DNA of 64,000 bases from Candidatus Latescibacterota bacterium (lineage in GTDB: Bacteria; Latescibacterota; UBA2968; UBA8231). The translations under genes and the position numbers were made by a program. Position 1 is the first letter of the stretch, and the number at the start of each line of letters is the position of its first letter. The stretch covers positions 1 through 64,000 of the forward strand of contig JADZBP010000026.1 in the NCBI GenBank assembly GCA_020852055.1, read 5' to 3'. Below are positions 49,341-58,715 of this stretch, one piece after another. Under the pieces are notes generated by a model. It saw only the letters and a list, made by a program, of their open reading frames with translations. It had not been told where the DNA came from and did not search any database.

Positions 49341-49485
49341 AGGCGTCCGTTCCTGTGAAAGAGGCGATAGATACCCGACAAAGGCGGAACTTACCCTTTA
49401 AGCATATTAAATTAGATCCCCCTCTGCCAGGTGTCAATCAAAGCAGCCGGGTGGCGGGCGGCGGTGCTGACAGGAACTGGTCCTC

Positions 49486-51783
49486 TCAGTGCTGCTCGCG
49501 CTGCTGTACCGGCGAGGCGTTCAGGCGGTCCAACTGGAGCACCTCACCGGTGCGGGGATCTACTTGGCCGAACTGGAGGACTCCGGTGGGACAGGCCGCC
49601 ACGCAGGCGCTGCAGCGCACACACTGTGGGTCGGCCATGGGTCTGCCCTTGTTGGCAAAGTTCATGACGTCGATACCCTGGTGACAGACCGCGGTGCAGA
49701 GGTTGCAGGAGACACATTTCCTTTTGTCGGCCAGAATGCGGAAGCGACTGAAGCGGGCGTAGATATGCATCAGCGCGGCCAAGGGACAGGCGAAGCGGCA
49801 CCAGATGCGGCCGCTGAAATGCCAGTAGAGGCCCACCCCGAGGACGCCGGCCAGCAGCAGATCGACCAGCCATACATAGTTGAAAAAAGTGAAGGGGAAA
49901 CCCAGCGAGCCCCAGTCGGCCTTCTTGCCCATCAGCAAGCCCATGTATAGGGCATTGACCCAGTGGTCGGCGGGCAGCAGCCAACCGGCCAGCCGCAGGC
50001 CGAGCAGGACGAAGGTGAGGGCCAGGATTCCCTGCCCGACCATGTTCAGTCGGTTCCAGCGCGGACCGTGCGGCATCTGTTGACGGTGGGCATCCCCCAT
50101 GGTTTCGGCCAGGGCGCCGCAGGAACAGATCCAGCCGCAATACGCGCCCTTGCCCCAGCGGTACACTATGAGGGGAATGAGCACAAAGGTCTGCACCAAG
50201 CTGATGACCAGCCAGGATATCAGGGGTTGGGCAGTGAACACGTTCCAGAAAAAAAGGGGCCAGGCCAGGATCAGGCCCAGCGAGCGCCAGTACTCGCGCC
50301 CGTGCTCAGCCCAGGGCGATTCGGGGAAGAGGGCGTCGGCCAGGGGTTTGAGGGTGCTGCCATCCGAGAACCAGCCCTGGTGCCCGGCCCAGGGCAGCAA
50401 TAGGTAGGGCAGCAGGAAAAGCGGGAGGCACTGGATGAGTGCCAGGGTCAGAGTCTGGCGTTTGATATAGGGGGTGGGCCGTCGCTGGATGCGCCGATAG
50501 CCGAAAAAAAGAACACAGCCGCAATAGAGCAGGGAGTAGTAGAAACTGGGTTGGCCCATGGAGAGGGCCAGGGTGCCGCGGAGGGAAGCCGGATCAGCGG
50601 GTTTGGCGAGATTGAAAGGAAAGAGCCCTGCTTCCTGGAACCAGTGTTTGACCGGTATGCCAGCGTCGGTTTTCCAGTGGTAGACAAAAAGGGCTGCCAG
50701 CAGGATCAGTCCCAGAGAAACCTGCCGCCGCCACGACCAGTCGCCGCGGATCCTCACCCCTGAGCGGCGCAGGAAATCGAGCGGGGCCTGGCGGCCGACC
50801 ATCGCAAACACCGCGTCATTGGGCAGGATGCGCTGCTCGCCTTCGCGGTTTTTGAGCACCACCTCCGTGGTGTCGATGCGCTGCACGACACTGCCCGGCA
50901 ACCAGACCAGACCTCCCCCACCGGGAATCGGCGCCCCTGCCAGCCGGTGTAGATCTTCGAGATTTTCCGGTTTCGGGCGGGATAATTCGGTGCTGCGGTG
51001 AGAGAGGGTGACCCGGCTGCCGGCCTGAGCGAGGGCCAGGGCGGTTTCGAGGGCGCTGTCGCCCCCGCCGACCACCAGTACCTCCTTGCCGGCGAAATCT
51101 CCGGGGTCGTGTAGCCGATGGTAGACCTTGGCCAGGTGCTCCCCTTCCACCCCGAGCCGGCGGAAGTCCCCCGACCGGCCGATAGCCACGACAACCCTCC
51201 TGGCGCGCAGGGGCTCCTGCCCGGGTATGACAATGGCGAAGAGCCCACCCTGCTTTTTGACGTGGTCTACCCTGGCGATACGAGGTTCTATCCCCGCTGC
51301 AGCGGTCTGGGACCGCAGTTCGGCGAGCAAATCCTCCTTGACAGTGGCGGCGATTTTCAGGTCGCCCGCCGGTTCCATCGAGGTCGGGTAGGCAAAGATG
51401 GGTTTGGCTCTGGGGAAGTCTGCCAGGGTGGAAAAGGCTTCGGTGGCTTCGATCAGGGCGAATGAGAGCCCGCCTTTCTGGGCCGCCAGTGCGGCCGCCA
51501 TGCCTGCGATCCCGGCGCCAACGATGGCAACGTCGACGATGCCTGAATCCGGGGTGTCTTGCTCTAGTCGGCGCAACTCGGGGTCGGCCTCGATCTGTTG
51601 GATGGCCCGGGCCCCCGAATCCGCAGCAAACTTGAGCAAGGGAATGCCCTTCAGGTCCCCGACGACAATCAACCCGGGAACATTGGCCCGCCCCTCGTCG
51701 TCCACTTGAGGCAGACGCTCTACCGTTCCAGCCGGCCAACGGGTGTGGAGCCAGTGGGCGTAGCGCAAGATCCAATTGAACAT
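49486..51783 (-). CDS. FAD/NAD(P)-dependent oxidoreductase fused to NapH-like membrane 4Fe-4S protein
   Basis: 'VDVAIVGAGIAGMAAALAAQKGGLSFALIEA', 'EVLVVGGGDSALETALALAQAGSRVTLSHRS'; then TM helices, 'YCGWICSCGALAE', 'CRFACPLAAL', two 4Fe-4S ferredoxin motifs CVSCNLCTAVC and CVRCSACVAACP. Confidence 0.9.
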   Translation of the reverse strand: MFNWILRYAHWLHTRWPAGTVERLPQVDDEGRANVPGLIVVGDLKGIPLLKFAADSGARAIQQIEADPELRRLEQDTPDSGIVDVAIVGAGIAGMAAALAAQKGGLSFALIEATEAFSTLADFPRAKPIFAYPTSMEPAGDLKIAATVKEDLLAELRSQTAAAGIEPRIARVDHVKKQGGLFAIVIPGQEPLRARRVVVAIGRSGDFRRLGVEGEHLAKVYHRLHDPGDFAGKEVLVVGGGDSALETALALAQAGSRVTLSHRSTELSRPKPENLEDLHRLAGAPIPGGGGLVWLPGSVVQRIDTTEVVLKNREGEQRILPNDAVFAMVGRQAPLDFLRRSGVRIRGDWSWRRQVSLGLILLAALFVYHWKTDAGIPVKHWFQEAGLFPFNLAKPADPASLRGTLALSMGQPSFYYSLLYCGCVLFFGYRRIQRRPTPYIKRQTLTLALIQCLPLFLLPYLLLPWAGHQGWFSDGSTLKPLADALFPESPWAEHGREYWRSLGLILAWPLFFWNVFTAQPLISWLVISLVQTFVLIPLIVYRWGKGAYCGWICSCGALAETMGDAHRQQMPHGPRWNRLNMVGQGILALTFVLLGLRLAGWLLPADHWVNALYMGLLMGKKADWGSLGFPFTFFNYVWLVDLLLAGVLGVGLYWHFSGRIWCRFACPLAALMHIYARFSRFRILADKRKCVSCNLCTAVCHQGIDVMNFANKGRPMADPQCVRCSACVAACPTGVLQFGQVDPRTGEVLQLDRLNASPVQQREQH

Positions 51784-51908
51784 GGCGGCCTCGCGAAAAA
51801 GGATCTTTTTTTTGTCGATTTCTTTACCTATAATATATGTACTGTCCGCCGAGTCGATGGATATTTGCTAAGACCTTCAAAATCATCTATTTTCAGGATG
51901 TTGATATC

Positions 51909-51924
51909 TGTGACACTGGTCACA
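51909..51924. promoter_or_regulatory. Perfect CRP-type palindrome
   Basis: TGTGACACTGGTCACA = TGTGA-N6-TCACA; 126 nt upstream of the start of the minus-strand redox fusion. Confidence 0.6.
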
Positions 51925-52046
51925 GCGTGCTTGCGGAAAAATGGTTAATTTGGTAATATCTCCACTAGCTGCGACGCACGGCAGTGGAACATCCAAAATA
52001 CTGGGATGGCTTTGGTTATTGTGTAGGTGGTGCAGGCAAAAAATGC

Positions 52047-52075
52047 TTGACACTGCATAGGGCTTTTGATATTAT
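52047..52075 (+). promoter_or_regulatory. Strong sigma70-like promoter for the large surface-protein gene
   Basis: TTGACA-N17-TATTAT. Confidence 0.75.
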
Positions 52076-52100
52076 TACACCCTACTTGGGGTAGGGTGTA
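52076..52100. promoter_or_regulatory. Perfect 10-bp-arm inverted repeat at predicted +1 (operator or 5' hairpin)
   Basis: TACACCCTAC-TTGGG-GTAGGGTGTA directly abutting the -10 box. Confidence 0.6.
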
Positions 52101-52339
52101 TTGTGTTTGGATATCCTCGTTATTCGTAACAATCCAAGCTTTTTTTGAACATTCGCACTCACATATAGAACTTTTTCAGGTAGAAAGGAGGGATGAGGCG
52201 TCGAGACGAACCGAAGTTCCTCTCGTCGTAGCCGAGCCCAAGGAAAGAGTGCAACGCAGACGAGATCAGTTACAAGAAGTAATGAGTTTGATTCCCACCG
52301 CGTTTCAAGACAGGGAGATTTCTCCTTGAGGAGGAAAGC

Positions 52340-55300
52340 ATGAAACTGAGGAGACTGGCATTTTTGGTTGCCTTGTCTCTTGTATTTACTGCAGGTTTTT
52401 TCTCCAGTAATACAGAGGCAGCAATCATAGATAAAGTGCTGGTAGTGTCGCCGGATAGTGGTGCCATTAGGGGTATTGACTCCCTTGTGGTCGTCTCGAC
52501 GACTATCCGTACTGCCACGATCGATAGCAATCTGAATGTTTTCTTTTGGCTGGTGCAGTTTAATGCCAGTGGTGATTCTAGCCTGGTGCTGGGTGATACT
52601 ACCGGGGTTGGGGCGGCCACTGCAGTTACTGATTCAATTAAGACGAATATCGTAGGTGTTTCTGATGGAGGAGCAGCTCTCACCGCCATCAATACTCGGT
52701 TGACTTCCCAGGGTACAGATAAGGGGTTGACCCTGAGCAACTTTATTGCGGCTCGGCGTGCTTTGAAGGGCGGGCGCAATAGTTATACTCCTGCTATCGG
52801 CAATGGGGATTCGATTGTTTTTACCAAAAAAGCTCCCAATTCTGGTTCTGGACCAGATTCTCTGACCTTCACGTGGTATGTCAGGATTCCTGCTCAAACG
52901 GGAACTTTTGGCTCCGTTCGGGTCCGCGTGGCTATTTTTGATCCCACTGAAGCTGGGGCTGCCCAGATCAGTCGCGGCGTGTCTCCTGCCAGTAAGCTTT
53001 TTAAGGTAGATGGAGATCGTCCGGCTCAAGGCGGTGGGACGGGTCTGACCTTGACCTCGGTTAGTACCTTGGGGCTGGAGGGTCGAACCCTGCCTACTCT
53101 TATCAATTTCGCGACGGCACCTACCTCTAGGACGGGCCTCGCGATTGGGGATTCGATTGTCCTCAATTATGACCTAGGTACCAAGGCCTCTGCGGTTATC
53201 TTGGCAGATACCCTGAAGTTGGCCACAAGGATTTTTGGTAAGAAATTCGTTCCTACGAGCCCTACCTCCGGCTCGTCAGCAACCTACAAGTTGGGCTTGA
53301 CTGAAGGTGCTTTTGCTGATATGCCGGCAAGCCTTAGTCAATCTGCAAGTGATACTACGGGTATCTTCCTGGTAGATGCTGCAGGTAACTATAGTAGTGT
53401 GAATGGTTATGACGCAGTGCCTACTGGTGTTACTGCTAGTGTCTCTTTCTTGGTTGATACCAAGAGGCCAGCTTTGGATGCACAGGTTATTGATGGCGAT
53501 ACGCTATTGCCTGTGAGTGGTGACACTATTTCTGATGGTACGCTGCATGATGATCTGACGGCCAACTTGGCCTACCCAGACGATGGTGGTGGTCCGCGGC
53601 TGGACAAGTTGCTCACCTGGCGTTTGCCAGAAGCATTGGACTCGTTGATCATCACTTTTGATGGTGCTATCGCCGACGCGCGTGTGGCGATAGGTAATAC
53701 GAGCCACAACTTTGCGGATGCAGCACTTGCAAGGCCATCGAGTGGATCCGATACCACCCAAACTCGAATTCTAGACTTCACGGCCCTGGGAGACTATACC
53801 AGTCTTGATAGTCTCAAGGTCGCGCATATTGGCGGCGGCGGAGTCGCGATTCGCAGTTATGCTACAGGTGGGCCCGCTAAAGTGGTGTTCACCCCAACCA
53901 GCGACTCGTTGCACACGGGGTTACACACCATTAAGTTCCAGGGGAAAGACTTGGTCGGTAACGCTGGGTCAGAGCTTTCCCGCACCAATGTTTACATCGA
54001 CGTTGATGATATCATGCTCTCCCGTTTGTTCCCGACCGATGCTTCGGGGCTGGATACTATCGACGAAGTTACCTCTCAGGTGGTATTTAAGCTGAGTGAG
54101 CCCGCCGATAGCGTGGTCATTTCCTATGAGACTGTTGATGGGGCAGATACGGCGCCTGTGCGTACCCGCCGCCTCAGTGGCTCTTCGCTGACCAACCTTT
54201 CCGAGCAGACTTTTGTTGTTGATTCACTGAAAACCGGCACTAGGTACAAGCTTTCGGTGCTGGCTCGTGACTTGGCTGGCAATTTCACGCGTTCGACACC
54301 TGATACTTTCAGGTATGATACCTCGTTCGTGGTGCCGGTTATTGCCAAGTTCTCGATCGCAGTCAATACCTCCAGCAAGGGGTATGGCCATCCGATTCTG
54401 GCTGGTGATACCCTGACCGTGAACCTGAATGCGTTGACCTCCAAGAGCACCTCGGCGGTTACGTATAAGGGTAGTGCAATCTTGAAGATCCGCGGCAACA
54501 GCGGCACGGGTCACGGCGTCAAATTGGTCAGCGGCACCGGGGCCACAGATGCGGGCAATGGCCGCATCATCCTGAATTCCGATGACTGGGTCACTGGCAG
54601 CAGAAGCGTGATCATCAAGGATACCTCCACGGTTGACACGCTGAGCATCAGCATCGTCGACAGCACCAACACCGCCAGCATCTACTCTGGTAGCCTCGAC
54701 TCGGTGGTGGTGGTGAACCCGAAGATCTACGACCATATCTGGGTCAGCGCTCCTGATACGGTCGATGAAGGTGAGGCCTTCTGGGTCTCCCTCAGGTTGG
54801 TTGACAGCTACGGTAATACCCGCGTAGCCGACAATCGGTACGTGCTGGCCACTGCCAACAAGCTGGGTGTGGATACACAGTTTGAGGCGGGTGGGATCTA
54901 TCTGGAGAAGGGTGTTGGCGGCTTCTGGGCCACCAGTCAGTCCTTCACCGGCAACGACTTGGTCTTCCGTGTCCGCGACACGCTGGCCAAGACCGTCTTC
55001 AGCAGCACCGTCGGCGATAACTATATCCATGGCAAGTCCGACAGCATCGTGGTCCTCGCCGCCGGCGCTTCCGGTAGCGAACTGGCTGCTCCGGGTGAGC
55101 CCGTCGCCATGGATTACATGGGTGCCGATGGTCAGGGCGATCAGGGTGGTTTCATCCTCCTGAGCTTCGCTCCCTCGGCTGACCATGAGACCCTGACGGC
55201 CTACCGTATCTGGCGCGAGAACGTGGTTTATCACGAGCTCGATGCCAATGGCGCTCTGGTTGAACTGGCCGAGCCTACCAGCGAGTTCATCCCCTGGGCC

Positions 55301-56914
55301 AAGGTCGATGCGGTTCCTGGTATCGACGGTGCCATGTACGTTGTCGTTGCCACCCTGGATGGTGTCGCTACCCGCTGGGGTGTGTCTGCCGAGCGTGGTC
55401 GAGAAACCACTGCCAAGCAGGCTTTCATCGCTTCTGCTCAGAGCATTATGCAGAGCCGCCAGGCCGCCAAGACGGGCATGAAGGCTCCGGTCTTCGCTGC
55501 CCTGTCTCCGGAAGCCCTGGCCTTCGCCAAGAACGGCATTGCTCCTCGTATGAAGAGCACCCTGCCGGTCGTGGTTCAGTCCGCCAAGGTTTACACCAAG
55601 GAGGCGGTCCGCGCCATCGACAACAAGGCGCCTGAGGCTATCAGTGCTCTGCGCGTGATCGACACCCCGAGCGACGCCGGCGGCAGCATCACTGTCAGCT
55701 GGGTGAAGTCGGCTTCGGACGGGATGCTTCCTCGTATGATCTCCAGCGCCGTCGGCCCGACCACTACCGACATGGTTGCTGGCGTGAAGGGTTACAACGT
55801 CTACCGCAAGAGCGGCAGAGGCGACTACACCCTCGTCGGCAAAACCGGCGCTGGTGAGACTTCCTTTGTCGATGGCACGGTCTTCAACGGCGAGCGCTAT
55901 ACCTACAAGGTTAGCGCCTACGATGAGGACAATGTTGCTCCTGTCTCCGTCGAGCGCACTGCCATGGCCATCCGTAACCGGGTCTTTGACCGGACCGGCG
56001 CCGTGGTACTGGGTCTCTTCGGTGCCGATAACAAAGTCGGTTTCGATGACTTCTTCGTCCTGGCCGACCGCTTTGGTCTGACCGCGGGTGACGAGGGCTT
56101 CGATTCCGCCTTCGATCTCAAGACCGACAACCGTATCGACTTCGACGACTTCTTCGTCTTCGCCGACAACTTCGGCAGAGGCGTCGAGGGTTCCGCCAAG
56201 GTCGTGCCGGCACTGGCTGGTCTCAACAGCGACGCCCGTCTCGACCTCAATGCTGGCAGCAGCTTGCCGCGCATCGGCGAAGAGCTGACGGTGGCTGTTG
56301 ATCTGGCCAACTTTGTCGAGGTTAAGGGCTACGGCTTCAGCGTCAACTACGATCCGACGGTGTTGGAGTTCGTCCGCGTGGCGACCGACAACAACCTGCT
56401 CGGTTCGGGCCAGCTGGCTCAGCCCCAGGTCGCCAACAAGGCTGACGGTACGGTGGCAGTTGCCGCCTACGGCCAGACTGCTACTCAGGGTAACCTCGGT
56501 GTCAGCTTGGTCTTCCGCACCAAGGCGGAGATCGAGAACAGCTACATCGATGTTACTGAGGGTCAGTTGGCAGATGGTAGCTACGGCTTGAATCAGGTTG
56601 CTTCCCTTGGTCAGGTTCAGGTGCAGACCCGCCCGGAGATCTTCGGCCTGGCGGACAACTACCCGAACCCGTTCAACCCGGAGACGACCCTCAAGTACCA
56701 GCTGCCTGAGGCCGCCGATGTCAAACTGGAAGTCTACAATGTGGTTGGTCAGGTGGTTCGCACCTTGGTCGCGGATCATCAGAATGCCGGCCGCTATGTG
56801 GTCCAGTGGGATGCTACCAATGACAACGGTCAGCCCCTGTCCTCTGGTATCTACTTCTACCATATCCAGGCGGGAGAGTTCCAGAAGACCAAGAAGATGC
56901 TGCTGCTGAAGTAA
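52340..56914 (+). CDS. Large secreted surface protein: Ig/FN3-like modules, dockerin-like EF repeats, cohesin-like domain, FlgD-Ig/T9SS-like C-terminal domain
   Basis: Signal peptide MKLRRLAFLVALSLVFTAGFFSSNTEA; 'VGFDDFFVLADRFG...IDFDDFFVFADNFG'; 'VAVDLANFVEVKGYGFSVNYDPTVLEFV'; C-terminal 'NYPNPFNPETTLKYQLPEAADVKLEVYNVVGQVVRTL...SGIYFYHIQAGEFQKTKKMLLLK'; RBS gaggagg. Confidence 0.87.
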   Translation: MKLRRLAFLVALSLVFTAGFFSSNTEAAIIDKVLVVSPDSGAIRGIDSLVVVSTTIRTATIDSNLNVFFWLVQFNASGDSSLVLGDTTGVGAATAVTDSIKTNIVGVSDGGAALTAINTRLTSQGTDKGLTLSNFIAARRALKGGRNSYTPAIGNGDSIVFTKKAPNSGSGPDSLTFTWYVRIPAQTGTFGSVRVRVAIFDPTEAGAAQISRGVSPASKLFKVDGDRPAQGGGTGLTLTSVSTLGLEGRTLPTLINFATAPTSRTGLAIGDSIVLNYDLGTKASAVILADTLKLATRIFGKKFVPTSPTSGSSATYKLGLTEGAFADMPASLSQSASDTTGIFLVDAAGNYSSVNGYDAVPTGVTASVSFLVDTKRPALDAQVIDGDTLLPVSGDTISDGTLHDDLTANLAYPDDGGGPRLDKLLTWRLPEALDSLIITFDGAIADARVAIGNTSHNFADAALARPSSGSDTTQTRILDFTALGDYTSLDSLKVAHIGGGGVAIRSYATGGPAKVVFTPTSDSLHTGLHTIKFQGKDLVGNAGSELSRTNVYIDVDDIMLSRLFPTDASGLDTIDEVTSQVVFKLSEPADSVVISYETVDGADTAPVRTRRLSGSSLTNLSEQTFVVDSLKTGTRYKLSVLARDLAGNFTRSTPDTFRYDTSFVVPVIAKFSIAVNTSSKGYGHPILAGDTLTVNLNALTSKSTSAVTYKGSAILKIRGNSGTGHGVKLVSGTGATDAGNGRIILNSDDWVTGSRSVIIKDTSTVDTLSISIVDSTNTASIYSGSLDSVVVVNPKIYDHIWVSAPDTVDEGEAFWVSLRLVDSYGNTRVADNRYVLATANKLGVDTQFEAGGIYLEKGVGGFWATSQSFTGNDLVFRVRDTLAKTVFSSTVGDNYIHGKSDSIVVLAAGASGSELAAPGEPVAMDYMGADGQGDQGGFILLSFAPSADHETLTAYRIWRENVVYHELDANGALVELAEPTSEFIPWAKVDAVPGIDGAMYVVVATLDGVATRWGVSAERGRETTAKQAFIASAQSIMQSRQAAKTGMKAPVFAALSPEALAFAKNGIAPRMKSTLPVVVQSAKVYTKEAVRAIDNKAPEAISALRVIDTPSDAGGSITVSWVKSASDGMLPRMISSAVGPTTTDMVAGVKGYNVYRKSGRGDYTLVGKTGAGETSFVDGTVFNGERYTYKVSAYDEDNVAPVSVERTAMAIRNRVFDRTGAVVLGLFGADNKVGFDDFFVLADRFGLTAGDEGFDSAFDLKTDNRIDFDDFFVFADNFGRGVEGSAKVVPALAGLNSDARLDLNAGSSLPRIGEELTVAVDLANFVEVKGYGFSVNYDPTVLEFVRVATDNNLLGSGQLAQPQVANKADGTVAVAAYGQTATQGNLGVSLVFRTKAEIENSYIDVTEGQLADGSYGLNQVASLGQVQVQTRPEIFGLADNYPNPFNPETTLKYQLPEAADVKLEVYNVVGQVVRTLVADHQNAGRYVVQWDATNDNGQPLSSGIYFYHIQAGEFQKTKKMLLLK

Positions 56915-56942
56915 GGCCGGCTTCTTCTCCGCAGGATGAGTG

Positions 56943-56979
56943 AGTGAGATGGGGCCCTAACACAGGGTCCCATCTCACT
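56943..56979 (+). terminator. Stem-loop between the two surface-protein genes (terminator/attenuator/processing element)
   Basis: agtgagatggggccct-aacac-agggtcccatctcact, 16-bp stem with one G-U; followed by attatcccc, no strong T-run. Confidence 0.6.
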
Positions 56980-57023
56980 ATTATCCCCTTCGGCAGGCGA
57001 CCCTTAACGAGGAGATTTTGAAG

Positions 57024-58562
57024 ATGCAGAACTGCGTGCGCAAAGCCTCGCTGCTTGCCATCGCTGTTTTGCTCACCCTGTCAGGTAGTGCTTTTGCAGG
57101 TGATAATGCAGGAGCGACATTCTCTATCACCACTCCGCACGAGATTTCCGGAGTGGGGCCGGGTGCGACAGTTGACGTGGCAATTGCAGCTGCAGGCATG
57201 GTAGGTGTAAAGCAATTCGCAGTAATACTGGAGTGGTCTCCAGCAGATGCGATCGACGTTTCGGCGTCGAGTTTCGATGCAAATGATGTATATGGTCTTG
57301 CACTGCCTTCTGTGGAGGTTGTTGCAGATGGGCAAGGCAAAGTAGGGGCTGCGGCTTTTTCCGGCCAGAGCGGAAGTGGAGCATTAGGTGTAGCCAAGTT
57401 GGTGACCTCAAGCACCGTGACGACGGCAACCGAGATCACAATAAACGTGATCTCGGTGTCCTTAGGTCCCAATTCGAGTACCCGTGATGTGATTGATACT
57501 TCGACGCTCGGCTTGAGTGTCACGGTCAATCCGCCCGCGCCGCCGGTCACTGAGCCCAGCTTGACGGCCAATTCTGCCACGGATCTGAGCCTGGATTTCT
57601 CGGCAGTCGGGACCGGCAACAAAGCCGACGGTAGCGACGGCGAAGCCTCGTTCTCGGTGCTTTTCACCGGTAACACCGGCGCCGCTGCCGCTGGTCAGAC
57701 CATTACCTGGAATATCACCAACAACGGTGCCCAGGCAGTTTATCTGTTGGGTGCCACCGTGGTGCAGATCAATGCTGGTGCTAGCCGTTCGGTCACCTCG
57801 GTTACGGGTGCTGATGGTTCCGCCACTGCGATCTTCGATTCCGAAGGTGACAAGTCGGCCGGCAGCACCAGCCTCTCGGTCACGGCCTCGACTTCGGCCG
57901 CTAATTCCGAGGGCACAAACCGCGCTCTGAGTGTCGCCTTCAGCGCCACTTGGGATGTTCCAGTTCCCGCCGAGTTGGCCAGCTTTGCCGGCCAGGTGTC
58001 GAGCGACAAAGACGTGTTGCTGCAGTGGAGCGTCGTTTCTCAGTCCAATAACCTGGGCTGGGAAGTCTACCGCAGCACCGACAAGGTTCGCTTCGAGAAG
58101 ATCGGTGAGATGGTCCTTGGTGCTGGCACCACGGACGAGCTCATGGATTATTCCTTCACCGATAGCGGTTACCCCGCGGTCGGTACGCTCTACTACTACC
58201 TGAAGCAGGTCGATCTGAGTGGCAACACCGCCCGTTCGAATATGATCGAGGTGGTGCTCGCTCCGGCCCAGGTCCTGCCGACGGCCAACGAACTGCACCA
58301 GAACTTCCCCAATCCCTTCAACCCCGAGACGACCATTTCCTTCGACCTCAAGTCGGCGGTGGTGGTCGAGCTGAGCATCTACGACATGGCGGGTCAGCAT
58401 ATCCGCACCCTGGTCAGTGGCCAGGCCCTGTCTGCCGGCAGCTACAGCTATCATTGGGACGGGCTTGATGACAGCGGGGCCAAGGTTGGTAGTGGTGTCT
58501 ACCTCTACCACCTGAAGTCTGGTGAATTCACTTCGGTCAAGAAGATGGCCTTGCTGAAGTGA
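57024..58562 (+). CDS. Secreted surface protein: N-terminal cohesin-like domain, FN3-like region, FlgD-Ig/T9SS-like C-terminal domain
   Basis: GGAG RBS 9 nt before ATG 57024 (ORF track uses TTG 57018); 'VGPGATVDVAIAAAGMVGVKQFAVILEWSPADAIDV'; C-terminal 'NFPNPFNPETTISFDLKSAVVVELSIYDMAGQHIRTLVSG...VGSGVYLYHLKSGEFTSVKKMALLK'. Confidence 0.83.
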   Translation: MQNCVRKASLLAIAVLLTLSGSAFAGDNAGATFSITTPHEISGVGPGATVDVAIAAAGMVGVKQFAVILEWSPADAIDVSASSFDANDVYGLALPSVEVVADGQGKVGAAAFSGQSGSGALGVAKLVTSSTVTTATEITINVISVSLGPNSSTRDVIDTSTLGLSVTVNPPAPPVTEPSLTANSATDLSLDFSAVGTGNKADGSDGEASFSVLFTGNTGAAAAGQTITWNITNNGAQAVYLLGATVVQINAGASRSVTSVTGADGSATAIFDSEGDKSAGSTSLSVTASTSAANSEGTNRALSVAFSATWDVPVPAELASFAGQVSSDKDVLLQWSVVSQSNNLGWEVYRSTDKVRFEKIGEMVLGAGTTDELMDYSFTDSGYPAVGTLYYYLKQVDLSGNTARSNMIEVVLAPAQVLPTANELHQNFPNPFNPETTISFDLKSAVVVELSIYDMAGQHIRTLVSGQALSAGSYSYHWDGLDDSGAKVGSGVYLYHLKSGEFTSVKKMALLK

Positions 58563-58606
58563 GGTTCAGGCTTATCCGGTAAGATCGCTTAGGTGTAGTT
58601 GAAATC

Positions 58607-58642
58607 AGGGGGGCTGTCGCAGTCGGGCAGCCCTCCTTTTTT
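58607..58642 (+). terminator. Rho-independent terminator after the second surface-protein gene
   Basis: aggggggctg...cagccctcct followed by TTTTTT. Confidence 0.85.
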
Positions 58643-58715
58643 GCCCAGGCGCATGTGCTTGCGCCTGGGATGCCCCGCCGGTATATTCGAAGACAACCCG
58701 ACACGATCATCCCAA

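Noticed and set aside
52066-52329. 87-aa ORF upstream of the large surface-protein gene
   Set aside because: Starts inside the -10 region of the predicted promoter, before the expected transcription start; no domain similarity.
56025-56032. GCCGATAA octamer inside the surface-protein gene
   Set aside because: Within coding sequence, no suitably placed downstream gene; likely chance match.
54224-56863. 879-aa minus-strand ORF opposite the large surface-protein gene
   Set aside because: The opposing frame has signal peptide, RBS, promoter and recognisable domains; the antisense frame reflects codon bias.
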